Below, one piece after another: positions 15,265-23,470 of a DNA stretch of 38,982 nt. Positions within the stretch are counted from its first letter, which is position 1, and every line of letters starts with the position of its first letter. The notes under the pieces were generated by a model. The model was not told the origin of the DNA. It saw only the letters and a list, made by a program, of their open reading frames with translations, and did not search any database. The stretch comes from Bacteroidales bacterium (GTDB lineage Bacteria > Bacteroidota > Bacteroidia > Bacteroidales > UBA7960): positions 1-38,982 of the forward strand of contig PWJC01000013.1 of NCBI GenBank assembly GCA_003560165.1, written 5' to 3'. A program made the position numbers and the translations under genes.

Positions 15265-16908
15265 TTACTTGCTGCACTTTTCCTCGTGCATGAAGGGGTA
15301 GCGGAAGTCGGTGGGGGGGTTGAAGGTTTCTTTTACAGTACGTGCATTAATCCACCTCAGCAGGTTCAGGTAACTCCCGGCTTTGTCGTTGGTTCCTGAC
15401 ATCCTTGAGCCCCCGAATGGCTGCTGGCCTACAACCGAACCCGTGGGCTTGTCGTTGAAGTACATATTCCCTGCAGCATACCTCAGAATCTGGCAGGCCT
15501 TGACCGTGGCGTGACGGTCTTTTGAAAAAATGGCCCCGGTGAGGCCGAAGGGCGATGTCTCGTTGCAAATGTGAAGGGTTTTTTCAAAGTCCTGATCTTC
15601 ATAAACAAAAACAGAAAGTACGGGCCCGAATATTTCTTCCTCCATGGTGACAAAATGGGGGTCGGTGGTAAGGATTACCGTGGGTTCGATGAAAAAGCCA
15701 CTTGATTTGTCCCCCCGGCCGCCGGCGATTACTTCGGCGGCTTGAGACTGCCTGGCCTTGTCGATATAGCCCATGATCTTGTCCCAGGCCTTTTCATCGA
15801 TCACGGCATTGACAAAATTACAAAAGTCACGCACATCCCCTTTGCGGATCATGCCGGTATTTTTTTCGATCCGGCGGCGCACGGCATCCCAAAGCGAACG
15901 GGGAATATAGGCCCTGGAAGCTGCTGAGCATTTTTGCCCCTGGTATTCGAACGCACCCCTGACCAGGGCGGTGGATACCTCATCCACATTGGCTGAGGGA
16001 TGAACAAACACAAAATCCTTTCCTCCGGTTTCCCCCACTATCCGTGGGTAAGACCGGTAATTGCCCAGGTTTTCGCCGATGGTCTTCCAGATGTGGTTGA
16101 AGGTATTGTTGGAACCCGTAAAATGGACCCCACCCAGGTTTTTGTCTTTCAACGCGATGTCGCCGATCAGGCCGCCCCGCCCCGGGATGAAATTGATCAC
16201 TCCGTCGGGTACCCCGGCCTCCCGGTAGATCTGCATCAGGTAGTAATTCGACAAAAGGGCGGTTGAGGAGGGCTTCCACAATACCGTGTTGCCGAGCATG
16301 ACCGGGGCAAGCACCAGGTTGGACGCAATGGCGGTGAAATTAAAGGGACTTACGGCAAATACAAAACCTTCCAGGGGCCGGTATTCAATACGGTTCAGGT
16401 TGCCCACTTCCGAATGGGGCTGGTTGTCGTAAATCTCCGAAACATAGTGTGCGTTGAAGCGAATAAAGTCAATGGTTTCGCAGGCGGCATCTATTTCGGC
16501 CTGGTAGGCGTTCTTGCCCTGGCCCAGCATGGTGGCTGCATTGATCAGTTCGCGGTATTTGGCAGAGATCAGTTCCGCTATCTTCAGTGCGATGGAAACC
16601 CGTTCCACCCAGGATATTTCGGCCCATTCCCTGTGGGCCTCCTTGGCAGCTTCAATGGCCATCCTGACTTCTTTTTCGGTGGCCTGGTGGTAAGTGGCCA
16701 GTACATGAGAATGCTTGTGTGGCATAACCACCCTGGCGGTATTGCCGGTATGTATTTCCTTTCCTCCGATAATCAGGGGAATCTCTATCTGCAGTTTGCT
16801 CTGACGTTGGAGTTCGGCATCCAGGGCCCTGCGTTTGGGGGTGCCTTTGGTATAGGAATTAACGGCTTCGTTTTGGGGGCGGGCATAATAAAATTGTGCG
16901 TTGTTCAT
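15265..16908 (-). CDS. pruA: L-glutamate gamma-semialdehyde (1-pyrroline-5-carboxylate) dehydrogenase
   Basis: NAD-dependent aldehyde dehydrogenase that makes glutamate from proline or arginine catabolism. The 547-residue protein has the ALDH fold signatures VSPFNFTAIA, GETGGKDF (general-base Glu), YQGQKCSAASR with catalytic C327, EEIFGPVLSV, and the C-terminal GQQPFGGSRMSGT typical of P5C dehydrogenases of the ALDH4 type. It stands alone and is not fused to proline dehydrogenase, and none is in the window. The ORF track adds 22 residues before MNNAQFYY; that Met was chosen because the family N-terminus begins there. It converges with the asparaginase gene, 3 nt apart. Confidence 0.93.
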   Translation of the reverse strand: MNNAQFYYARPQNEAVNSYTKGTPKRRALDAELQRQSKLQIEIPLIIGGKEIHTGNTARVVMPHKHSHVLATYHQATEKEVRMAIEAAKEAHREWAEISWVERVSIALKIAELISAKYRELINAATMLGQGKNAYQAEIDAACETIDFIRFNAHYVSEIYDNQPHSEVGNLNRIEYRPLEGFVFAVSPFNFTAIASNLVLAPVMLGNTVLWKPSSTALLSNYYLMQIYREAGVPDGVINFIPGRGGLIGDIALKDKNLGGVHFTGSNNTFNHIWKTIGENLGNYRSYPRIVGETGGKDFVFVHPSANVDEVSTALVRGAFEYQGQKCSAASRAYIPRSLWDAVRRRIEKNTGMIRKGDVRDFCNFVNAVIDEKAWDKIMGYIDKARQSQAAEVIAGGRGDKSSGFFIEPTVILTTDPHFVTMEEEIFGPVLSVFVYEDQDFEKTLHICNETSPFGLTGAIFSKDRHATVKACQILRYAAGNMYFNDKPTGSVVGQQPFGGSRMSGTNDKAGSYLNLLRWINARTVKETFNPPTDFRYPFMHEEKCSK

Positions 16909-17041
16909 GTCAAAGGCTTTTTGGCTTGTTTGGTGAATAGATGCGGCGGGTAAGGCAACTGCCTCAGTGGGCATGGCCTCCTTTCCCGGGTCACGGTGGC
17001 CAGAGGTTCAACAAGAAAGTCCGTGAAATGTTTATCCGCTT

Positions 17042-17827
17042 TCAGGCCTTTGCGGCTTCCCTGGCGGCCACGTTCTGTGAGATGCGGATGCTCACTTCGT
17101 AAAGGGCGAAAAGGGGCAGGCCAACCAGGATCTGGCTGAACACATCGGGAGGGGTGATCAGGGCAGCCAGGGCGATGATGAGCACGAAGGCAAGGCGGCG
17201 GTTTTTGCGCATGGTGGCCGGTGTAAGGATGCCCACCCTGCTCAGGAAAAAGACAAAAACGGGGAGTTCGAAAAGGATGCCCGTGGCGAAGGTTATGGTG
17301 GTTACCGTGCTGATGAACGAACGCAATGCCACCTGGTTCTCTACCAGGCCACTCACCTGGTAAGAACCCAGGAAATTGACCGACAGGGGAACGATCAGAA
17401 AATAGCTGAACAAAACACCGGTGAGGAACAATCCGGAAATGATCACCACTGCCCCCCCTGAGTTGGCCCTTTCGGCAGGGGTAAGCCCCGGCCTGATAAA
17501 ACGCCAGAACTCATAAACGATATAGGGTATGGAAACAATGATGCCCACAATCAGTGAAACCACCACATGAGTGGTAAACTGACCCGCCAGGTCGATGTTG
17601 ATCAGTTTCAGGGGTTCGGCATTGATGCAAAGGGCAGGGGCCGACAATTGCTGAGAAAGCCAGCAAAAGGCGCGGTTGGTGATAAAATAGGGCTCTTTCG
17701 GGGCCAGGATCACCCGGGTGAACAGAAAGTTCTTGGCGATGAAGGCCAGGATGGCAAAGGCAACTACGGCAAGGGCCGACCTGATCAGATGGCCGCGCAG
17801 CTCTTCCAGGTGGCCCCAGAACGTCAT
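17042..17827 (-). CDS. tatC: Sec-independent protein translocase TatC
   Basis: Core receptor of the twin-arginine pathway, which recognises RR signal peptides and exports folded proteins. It has six membrane segments and the signature FWGHLEELRGHLIRS at the N-terminus, IPYIVYEFWRFIRPGLTPAER in the middle loop, FELPVFVFFLSRVGIL, and the LITPPDVFSQIL segment. The first periplasmic loop is long, as in other Bacteroidota. The ORF-track start is a TTG at 17899 that falls inside a TAnnTTTG box, so I use the ATG at 17827 (261 residues); an internal TTG upstream cannot be excluded. No tatA/B is nearby. Confidence 0.93.
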   Translation of the reverse strand: MTFWGHLEELRGHLIRSALAVVAFAILAFIAKNFLFTRVILAPKEPYFITNRAFCWLSQQLSAPALCINAEPLKLINIDLAGQFTTHVVVSLIVGIIVSIPYIVYEFWRFIRPGLTPAERANSGGAVVIISGLFLTGVLFSYFLIVPLSVNFLGSYQVSGLVENQVALRSFISTVTTITFATGILFELPVFVFFLSRVGILTPATMRKNRRLAFVLIIALAALITPPDVFSQILVGLPLFALYEVSIRISQNVAAREAAKA

Positions 17828-17896
17828 GGTGCCATCAAGGCTTTTCCGGTATGTGTTTTCCTGGTTCGTCAAAATAGTTCGCCTGGGATTTACGGA

Positions 17897-17904
17897 CAAA
17901 AATA
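17897..17904 (-). promoter_or_regulatory. Candidate -7 box TATTTTTG for tatC
   Basis: Exact TAnnTTTG match overlapping the track's TTG start, so that start is unlikely to be used. It implies a leader of about 60 nt to the ATG at 17827. Confidence 0.45.
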
Positions 17905-17921
17905 GTACAAAAAACAGGCAT

Positions 17922-17946
17922 AAAAAAAGCCCGCCGGTAAGCGGGC
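17922..17946 (-). terminator. Terminator of the ferredoxin gene
   Basis: On the minus strand GCCCGC-TTACCG-GCGGGC forms a 6-bp GC stem followed by T7. It lies between the ferredoxin stop and the tatC promoter. Confidence 0.85.
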
Positions 17947-17996
17947 AGGCTTTGAGATGATTTCTGCCTCAACAGGATGTTGAAGTCAGACAGGGC

Positions 17997-18164
17997 TTAT
18001 TCGGGATGAATTGCTTCAACCGGGCAAACGTCTGCGCAGGCACCGCAGTCGGTACATACATCGGGATCTATCTTATAGATATCACCTTCAGAAATAGCAT
18101 CAACCGGGCATTCGTCAATGCAGCTGCCGCATGCAGTGCAATCGTCATTGATTATGTAAGCCAT
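17997..18164 (-). CDS. 2[4Fe-4S] ferredoxin, clostridial type
   Basis: 55-residue electron carrier with two CxxCxxCxxxCP motifs, CTACGSCIDECP and CTDCGACADVCP, each closing one cluster together with the other. The start MAYIINDDC is the classical ferredoxin N-terminus; the track extends 18 codons further, but that upstream ATG lies in the promoter box at 18208-18215. The gene is transcribed away from korAB and is a likely electron acceptor for that enzyme. It has its own promoter and terminator, so it is probably monocistronic. Confidence 0.95.
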   Translation of the reverse strand: MAYIINDDCTACGSCIDECPVDAISEGDIYKIDPDVCTDCGACADVCPVEAIHPE

Positions 18165-18207
18165 TTCACTGTGTTTTTTGGTTCCTAAATTCAGAATTAA
18201 TTCGCCA

Positions 18208-18240
18208 CAAATGTACATGATTTGGAAACACCTTCTGCAA
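18208..18240 (-). promoter_or_regulatory. Candidate promoter TTG-N22-TACATTTG for the ferredoxin gene
   Basis: Exact TAnnTTTG box at 18208-18215 with TTG at 18238-18240. It sits 44 nt upstream of the MAY start and overlaps the track's start. Confidence 0.5.
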
Positions 18241-18360
18241 CTTTTCGATAGCCCGCTTTAATTTGAAATTGATTTAAATAAAGGTTTTGTAAACAAGGGG
18301 TTGGAGGTTGCGGAAACAAAAAAAATGGCGATTTTTTCAAGCGGATACGCATTAAACATG

Positions 18361-18368
18361 TAACTTCG
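18361..18368 (+). promoter_or_regulatory. Candidate -7 box TAACTTCG for korAB
   Basis: One mismatch to TAnnTTTG, about 77 nt upstream of korA. The same variant TAACTTCG also precedes the Mo-cofactor operon. Confidence 0.35.
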
Positions 18369-18444
18369 CAAAATCAATTGGATGCAAATACATTACAGTT
18401 AATCAACCAACTTATCGTCTATCTACAAAAATCTGCAGTTTATT

Positions 18445-20292
18445 ATGGGAAAAAGACATGATGTACGTGAATTGGAGGATGTGGTGGTGAAGTTTGTGGG
18501 TGACTCCGGCGACGGGATGCAGCTCACAGGGACCTTGTTTTCTGAGGTCGCCGCCCTGTCGGGGAATGACCTGGCCACCTTCCCCGATTTTCCTGCCGAG
18601 ATCCGGGCACCGCACAATACCATTGCCGGTGTGAGTGGTTTCCAGGTGCATATGGGGCAGCGGAAGATCTACACATCCGGCGATATGTGCGATGTGCTCG
18701 TGGCCATGAACCCGGCTTCGCTCAAAGCCAACCTGAAGTGGGCAAAACCCGGATCGACACTGGTGATCGATTCATCTGCATTCGACGAAAAAACGATCGG
18801 AAAGGCCGGTTACGTGCAAAACCCCCTGGAAGATGGAAGCCTGGACGGCTATCTGGTGATCAAGGCCCCCATCACCAGCATGACTCATGAAGCCCTGTCG
18901 GGACTTGGCGTTGACAAGCGACTGGCCGAGCGTACCAAGAATATGTTTGTCCTTGGTTTGATGTTCAATCTTTTTGAACGCGACATAGCCAAACCTTTGG
19001 AGTTTATCAAGGAAAAATTCACAGATCGCCCCAAGGTGGTTCAGGCCAACCAGGCAGCTTTGCAAGCCGGTTACCATTTTGCCGAAAACACCGAGGCCAT
19101 CAAGGTCAGTTTCCGGGTAGGGCCGGCCCCCATGGAAAAGGGGCTGTACCGCAATATACATGGGAACATTGCTACTGCATGGGGGCTTCTTGCCGCCGCC
19201 GAACGCAGTGGACGCCCTCTTTTTCTGGGCTCTTATCCGATCACACCGGCTACCGAGATCCTTATGGAGCTTTCCAAGCACAAGTCGTTGGGTGCAAAGG
19301 TGTTTCAGGCCGAGGACGAGATTGCCGGCATCTGCTCGGCCATTGGCGCCAGTTTTGGCGGCTCAATGGCGGTGACCACTACCTCCGGGCCCGGGCTGTC
19401 GCTAAAAAGCGAGGCATTGGGTCTGGCCGTGATCACCGAATTGCCGCTGGTCATTGTCAACGTGCAAAGGGCTGGCCCCTCGACCGGGATGCCCACCAAA
19501 AGCGAACAGTCTGACCTGATGCAGGCCCTTTTCGGCCGCAATGGCGAAAGCCCGCTGATGATCATGGCTGCTTCCAGCTCGGCCAACTGTTTTTATTATG
19601 CCTACATGGCTTCCAAATACGCCATGGAGCATATGACCCCGGTCATCCTACTTACCGACGGTTACCTTGGCTTCGGATCGGAACTGTTCAGGATTCCGGA
19701 CGTCAATGACCTTCCGGCCATCAATCCGCCAATGGCCGACTCGAACGATAAAAACTTCAAGCCCTACCGCAGAGACGAAAAAACCCTGGTGCGCAAATGG
19801 GCCCCACCCGGGGTAGAAGGATTGCGTCACCGCATCGGAGGACTGGAAAAGACCAATATCGATGGAAATGTGTCAACCGATCCGCTGAACCATCAGCTGA
19901 TGACCAACATCAGGGAAGAAAAGGTGGCCAGGATTGCCGATTACATCCCCCTTCAGGAAATCCACGGCGAGGATTCGGGCGAGTTGCTGGTTGTCGGCTG
20001 GGGAGGCACCGAGGGTGCACTTCGTTCGACCGTTTCGGCCATGCAGGAAAAAGGGCACAGCATCAGCCACGCGCATTTCAACTACATCAAGCCCCTGCCT
20101 AAAAACACCAGGGAGATCTTGTCTGGCTTTAAAAAGATCGTGGTATGCGAGTTGAACAACGGTCAGTTTGTCAACTACCTCCGCATGTTGTATCCCGGAT
20201 TTACCTATCATCAGTTTAATAAGGTGCAGGGCCTGCCTTTCCATGTGCAGGAGCTCACCGAAACATTCACCAAACTCTTGGAGGAAAAATAA
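18445..20292 (+). CDS. korA: 2-oxoacid:ferredoxin oxidoreductase, fused gamma-alpha subunit
   Basis: Part of the enzyme that oxidatively decarboxylates a 2-oxoacid, probably 2-oxoglutarate, to acyl-CoA while reducing ferredoxin. The first 200 or so residues are the gamma domain (VKFVGDSGDGMQLTG, DVLVAMNPASL); the rest is the alpha domain with SYPITPATEILMELSKH, AEDEIAGICSAIGAS and TTTSGPGLSLKSEALGLA. At 615 residues it has the usual gamma-alpha fusion size found in Bacteroidota. korB follows after 2 nt, so the two are co-transcribed. The 2-oxoglutarate preference is inferred from the gene arrangement, not from specificity residues. Confidence 0.93.
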   Translation: MGKRHDVRELEDVVVKFVGDSGDGMQLTGTLFSEVAALSGNDLATFPDFPAEIRAPHNTIAGVSGFQVHMGQRKIYTSGDMCDVLVAMNPASLKANLKWAKPGSTLVIDSSAFDEKTIGKAGYVQNPLEDGSLDGYLVIKAPITSMTHEALSGLGVDKRLAERTKNMFVLGLMFNLFERDIAKPLEFIKEKFTDRPKVVQANQAALQAGYHFAENTEAIKVSFRVGPAPMEKGLYRNIHGNIATAWGLLAAAERSGRPLFLGSYPITPATEILMELSKHKSLGAKVFQAEDEIAGICSAIGASFGGSMAVTTTSGPGLSLKSEALGLAVITELPLVIVNVQRAGPSTGMPTKSEQSDLMQALFGRNGESPLMIMAASSSANCFYYAYMASKYAMEHMTPVILLTDGYLGFGSELFRIPDVNDLPAINPPMADSNDKNFKPYRRDEKTLVRKWAPPGVEGLRHRIGGLEKTNIDGNVSTDPLNHQLMTNIREEKVARIADYIPLQEIHGEDSGELLVVGWGGTEGALRSTVSAMQEKGHSISHAHFNYIKPLPKNTREILSGFKKIVVCELNNGQFVNYLRMLYPGFTYHQFNKVQGLPFHVQELTETFTKLLEEK

Positions 20293-20294
20293 GC

Positions 20295-21329
20295 ATGATC
20301 GAATATAAGAGAGTAGCTAAGTCTCCCGTAGAGCTTACCAAGCAGGATTTTGTAAGCGACCAGATGGTCAAATGGTGTCCCGGCTGCGGTGCGCATGCCA
20401 TCCTGGCTGCCGTGGGCAATGTGTTTCCCCGGATCGGCTACCGCAAGGAAAACTTTGCCATGGTATCGGGCATCGGTTGTTCATCGCGCTTCCCCTACTA
20501 TGTAGACACCTTTGGCTTTCACGGCATCCATGGCCGGGCGGCGGCCATTGCCAGCGGGCTGAAAATTTCCAACCCGGGTCTGAGTGTGTGGATGGCCACT
20601 GGCGATGGCGATTCGATGGCCATCGGGGGCAACCATTTCATCCACATATTAAGGAGGAATATCGATGTGAACATCCTGTTGTTCAACAACCAGATATACG
20701 GACTGACCAAGGGACAGTTTTCGCCCACCACACCCATGGGTACGGTGACCAAAACTTCTCCCTACGGCACCATCGAACACCCGTTTACAGTGTCCGGCCT
20801 TGTGATGGGCTCGCAAGGTACCTTTTTTGCCAGGGTGCCTGACAACAACATCAAGCTGATGGCTGAAGTCATGTACGAAGCGGCCAAACACGATGGGACC
20901 TCGGTGATCGAGATCCTGCAAAACTGTGTCATTTTCGCCGACAAGATCCATGAACACATCACTGCCCGCGATTTTCGCGAAGACAGGCAGCTTTTTCTGA
21001 AACACGGGGAACCCATGATATTCGGCAAAAACCGGGACAGGGGAATCATAATCAATGGCACCCGGCTCGAGGTAGTGGAGATCGGGGCAAACGGGATCAA
21101 CGAAAAAGACCTGCTGGTTCACGACCAGTATTCGAAGGATCCCGGCATCCATCGGATGCTGGGGTGGATGAAAGCCCCTGATTTTCCGGTGGCCGTGGGC
21201 GTGATCCGATCGGCTCCCTTCGATACCTACGACGATTTGACCGAGCAGCAGATCGAAACCGCCAAAAAGACCTCCAGGATCAAGACGGTGAACGATCTGC
21301 TCAGAAGCGGGGATACCTGGGAAATATAG
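20295..21329 (+). CDS. korB: 2-oxoacid:ferredoxin oxidoreductase, beta subunit
   Basis: Thiamine-diphosphate and iron-sulfur subunit of the KorAB complex, 344 residues. Four cysteines expected to bind one [4Fe-4S] cluster are visible in WCPGCGAH, GIGCSSRF and LQNCVIF. The TPP/Mg motif is GDGDSMAIGGNHFIH with NNQIYGLTKGQFSPTT after it. The divergent ferredoxin gene 2 kb upstream is the natural electron acceptor. Two-subunit form with no separate delta ferredoxin subunit. The enzyme can run in either direction in anaerobes; direction is not visible in sequence. Confidence 0.95.
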   Translation: MIEYKRVAKSPVELTKQDFVSDQMVKWCPGCGAHAILAAVGNVFPRIGYRKENFAMVSGIGCSSRFPYYVDTFGFHGIHGRAAAIASGLKISNPGLSVWMATGDGDSMAIGGNHFIHILRRNIDVNILLFNNQIYGLTKGQFSPTTPMGTVTKTSPYGTIEHPFTVSGLVMGSQGTFFARVPDNNIKLMAEVMYEAAKHDGTSVIEILQNCVIFADKIHEHITARDFREDRQLFLKHGEPMIFGKNRDRGIIINGTRLEVVEIGANGINEKDLLVHDQYSKDPGIHRMLGWMKAPDFPVAVGVIRSAPFDTYDDLTEQQIETAKKTSRIKTVNDLLRSGDTWEI

Positions 21330-21354
21330 GATTGCCCCTGACCAATGACCAGGC

Positions 21355-22683
21355 ATGTCCTACAGGAACCAGCAATGTTTTTCCCTGCCTCCCTCTAACA
21401 GGGCGTTTTACCTGAAGACCCTCCATTGGGCTTCCCGGCATTTCGACACCTGTGTTTTTTTGAATTCCAACAACTACCAGCTCGACAGCTATGCTGCCAC
21501 GCCCTTGGCTTTTGGCCTGGGCGCGGCAGCATCGTGGGCCAGCGACGGCCGGTCGGGCTTTGAAGGCTTCAAAGGCTTTGCCGACAGCCACGACGACTGG
21601 ATGTTTGGTTTTTTGTCCTATGAGCTGAAAAACCAACTGGAAAACCTGCAGTCGAAAAATCCGGATCGCCTGGGTTTTCCTGCGGCACACTTCTTCAGGC
21701 CGGTTATCCTGATTTTGCCAGGCAAGGGCGAGATGCTGATCGGATGCCTGCCAGGTCATGGCCGGCTGTCCGACCCATCCGTCGTATATTATGACATCAT
21801 GGCTAGCGAGCCGCCTCCATCAACCCGGGGCATATCTTCGGTCATCCGCCGGCGCATCGACCGTGAAAACTACCTGAGGCAGGTGGGGGCAATCAAAGAA
21901 CATATTCAGGCAGGGGATATTTATGAAATGAACTACTGCATGGAATTCTTTGCGGAGAACGTACATGCCGACCCCCTGGAGGTATATGATGCCCTGAACC
22001 TGGCCTCTCCGACCCCGTTTTCCTGTTTTTATATGCTGGACAACAAATTTTTAATGTGTGCCAGCCCTGAAAGATTTTTACGGAAGAAGGGCCAAAAGCT
22101 GATATCGCAGCCGATGAAGGGCACCATGGGCAGGGGAGGCACAAAAGCCGAAGACCTCATGCTGAAACAGGCCTTGCACAACGACCCCAAAGAGCGCAGC
22201 GAAAATGTGATGATCGTCGACCTGGTAAGGAATGATCTGTCGCGGACGGCGTTGAAAAACAGCGTTTGTGTCGAGGAGCTTTTCGGGATCTATTCTTTCA
22301 GGCAGGTGCATCAAATGATCTCGACAATCACCTCCCGTTTGCGTCCCGGCCTCCACTACCTCGACGCCGTCAGGCATGCTTTTCCGATGGGTTCGATGAC
22401 CGGGGCCCCCAAGATCAGGGCCATGCAACTGATCGACCAGTACGAGGACCACTGCCGCGGACTGTTCTCCGGTGCAGTGGGCTATATCAGCCCCGAAAAG
22501 GATTTTGACTTCAACGTGGTGATCAGGAGCATACTGTACAATCGAAAAAATATGTATCTTGCCTATCTTGCCGGCAGTGCCATTACATCGGGTTCCGTGC
22601 CCGACAAAGAGTATGAGGAATGCCTGCTGAAAGCCGCCTCCATGGGAAAGGCGATCGGAAACCCGGGGCTGCTGTTGCCCTGA
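21355..22683 (+). CDS. pabB: Aminodeoxychorismate synthase component I (PabB-like)
   Basis: Chorismate-binding enzyme that makes 4-amino-4-deoxychorismate for folate. Key motifs: the IQAGDIYEMNYC strand, the SPERFLR block, PMKGTMGRG, NVMIVDLVRNDLSR and FPMGSMTGAPKIRAM. The Lys in PMKGT is the residue that marks PabB; anthranilate synthases usually have Ala there. The protein has 442 residues with a normal N-terminal domain. It begins 25 nt after korB and could be on the same transcript. Its amidotransferase (PabA) and lyase (PabC) partners are not here. TrpE or another MST-family member is less likely. Confidence 0.88.
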   Translation: MSYRNQQCFSLPPSNRAFYLKTLHWASRHFDTCVFLNSNNYQLDSYAATPLAFGLGAAASWASDGRSGFEGFKGFADSHDDWMFGFLSYELKNQLENLQSKNPDRLGFPAAHFFRPVILILPGKGEMLIGCLPGHGRLSDPSVVYYDIMASEPPPSTRGISSVIRRRIDRENYLRQVGAIKEHIQAGDIYEMNYCMEFFAENVHADPLEVYDALNLASPTPFSCFYMLDNKFLMCASPERFLRKKGQKLISQPMKGTMGRGGTKAEDLMLKQALHNDPKERSENVMIVDLVRNDLSRTALKNSVCVEELFGIYSFRQVHQMISTITSRLRPGLHYLDAVRHAFPMGSMTGAPKIRAMQLIDQYEDHCRGLFSGAVGYISPEKDFDFNVVIRSILYNRKNMYLAYLAGSAITSGSVPDKEYEECLLKAASMGKAIGNPGLLLP

Positions 22684-22705
22684 GCTCCCGGAGGCATACT
22701 GGCCG

Positions 22706-22713
22706 TAATTTTG
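22706..22713 (+). promoter_or_regulatory. Candidate -7 box TAATTTTG upstream of the barrel gene
   Basis: Exact TAnnTTTG match, but it leaves a leader of only about 9 nt and has no clear -33 element. Confidence 0.25.
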
Positions 22714-22728
22714 TGAATGGATTAACCT

Positions 22729-23277
22729 ATGAAGTGTAACTGTTTAGTGTGTTTGTTGATCGCAGTCATTCTTTTGGCCCCTGCCCCGGCCAGGGCAGAG
22801 GAGAAAGATGTAAGCGATATGGAACATCGTGAACGGATTTTTGTGGGAGGGATGATCGGCCTGCAACTGGGCACCCTCACCGCCGTGAGCATCAACCTGC
22901 ATGGGGGGTACCGTCTGACCAATCGCTTGTCGGCCGGCATCGGAGGTATGTACCAGTATGCCAACGACAGGTGGTTCGGAGAGTCATACAGTTCGCACGT
23001 ATACGGAGGCAGTGTTTTTGCCCGTTTCGGGCTTGCCGGCGATTTGTTTCTCCATGCCGAATACGAGCGGCTGCAGGTAGAGTCAAGATTGTCATTGCAG
23101 CCCCCCGATGAGAGGCCCAGGATCACCGAGCAGAACTACCTTCTGGGTGCGGGTTATGGACTGCGGCTGTCGGAAAGTGCTGTTATCAATCTGATGCTGC
23201 TGTACAATTTCAATGACGACAGCCAGGTGCATTTTTCCAATCCCTTCATGAGGGTCGGCATCGACATCTATTTTTAA
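22729..23277 (+). CDS. Small outer-membrane beta-barrel protein, function unknown
   Basis: 182 residues. A signal peptide with hydrophobic core VCLLIAVILLAP ends near PARA|EE (about residue 23). The rest alternates Gly/aromatic-rich strands such as GGMIGLQLG, LHGGYRL, GGSVFARFG and LGAGYGLRL, ending GIDIYF with the terminal Phe typical of barrel proteins. About eight strands would fit an OmpX/OmpW-sized barrel. I do not recognise a specific family. It stands between pabB and fhs, with no functional link evident. Confidence 0.75.
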   Translation: MKCNCLVCLLIAVILLAPAPARAEEKDVSDMEHRERIFVGGMIGLQLGTLTAVSINLHGGYRLTNRLSAGIGGMYQYANDRWFGESYSSHVYGGSVFARFGLAGDLFLHAEYERLQVESRLSLQPPDERPRITEQNYLLGAGYGLRLSESAVINLMLLYNFNDDSQVHFSNPFMRVGIDIYF

Positions 23278-23470
23278 ACAGCCTTTTGCCGGGCAGTCTG
23301 CAGGATTTTGCACGCCCGGGCCTGGTCCGGCTGGCCGGCAGTCTGAAAAAAAACGCCCCCACTTTTTACAATCAGTCGACGCAGTTAAACAATTCCTGTT
23401 TGACGGTGGTTTATGAAAGTATAGCCGGAAAACGGCATTCATTCTATTCATACATAAAATCAATCGCAAC

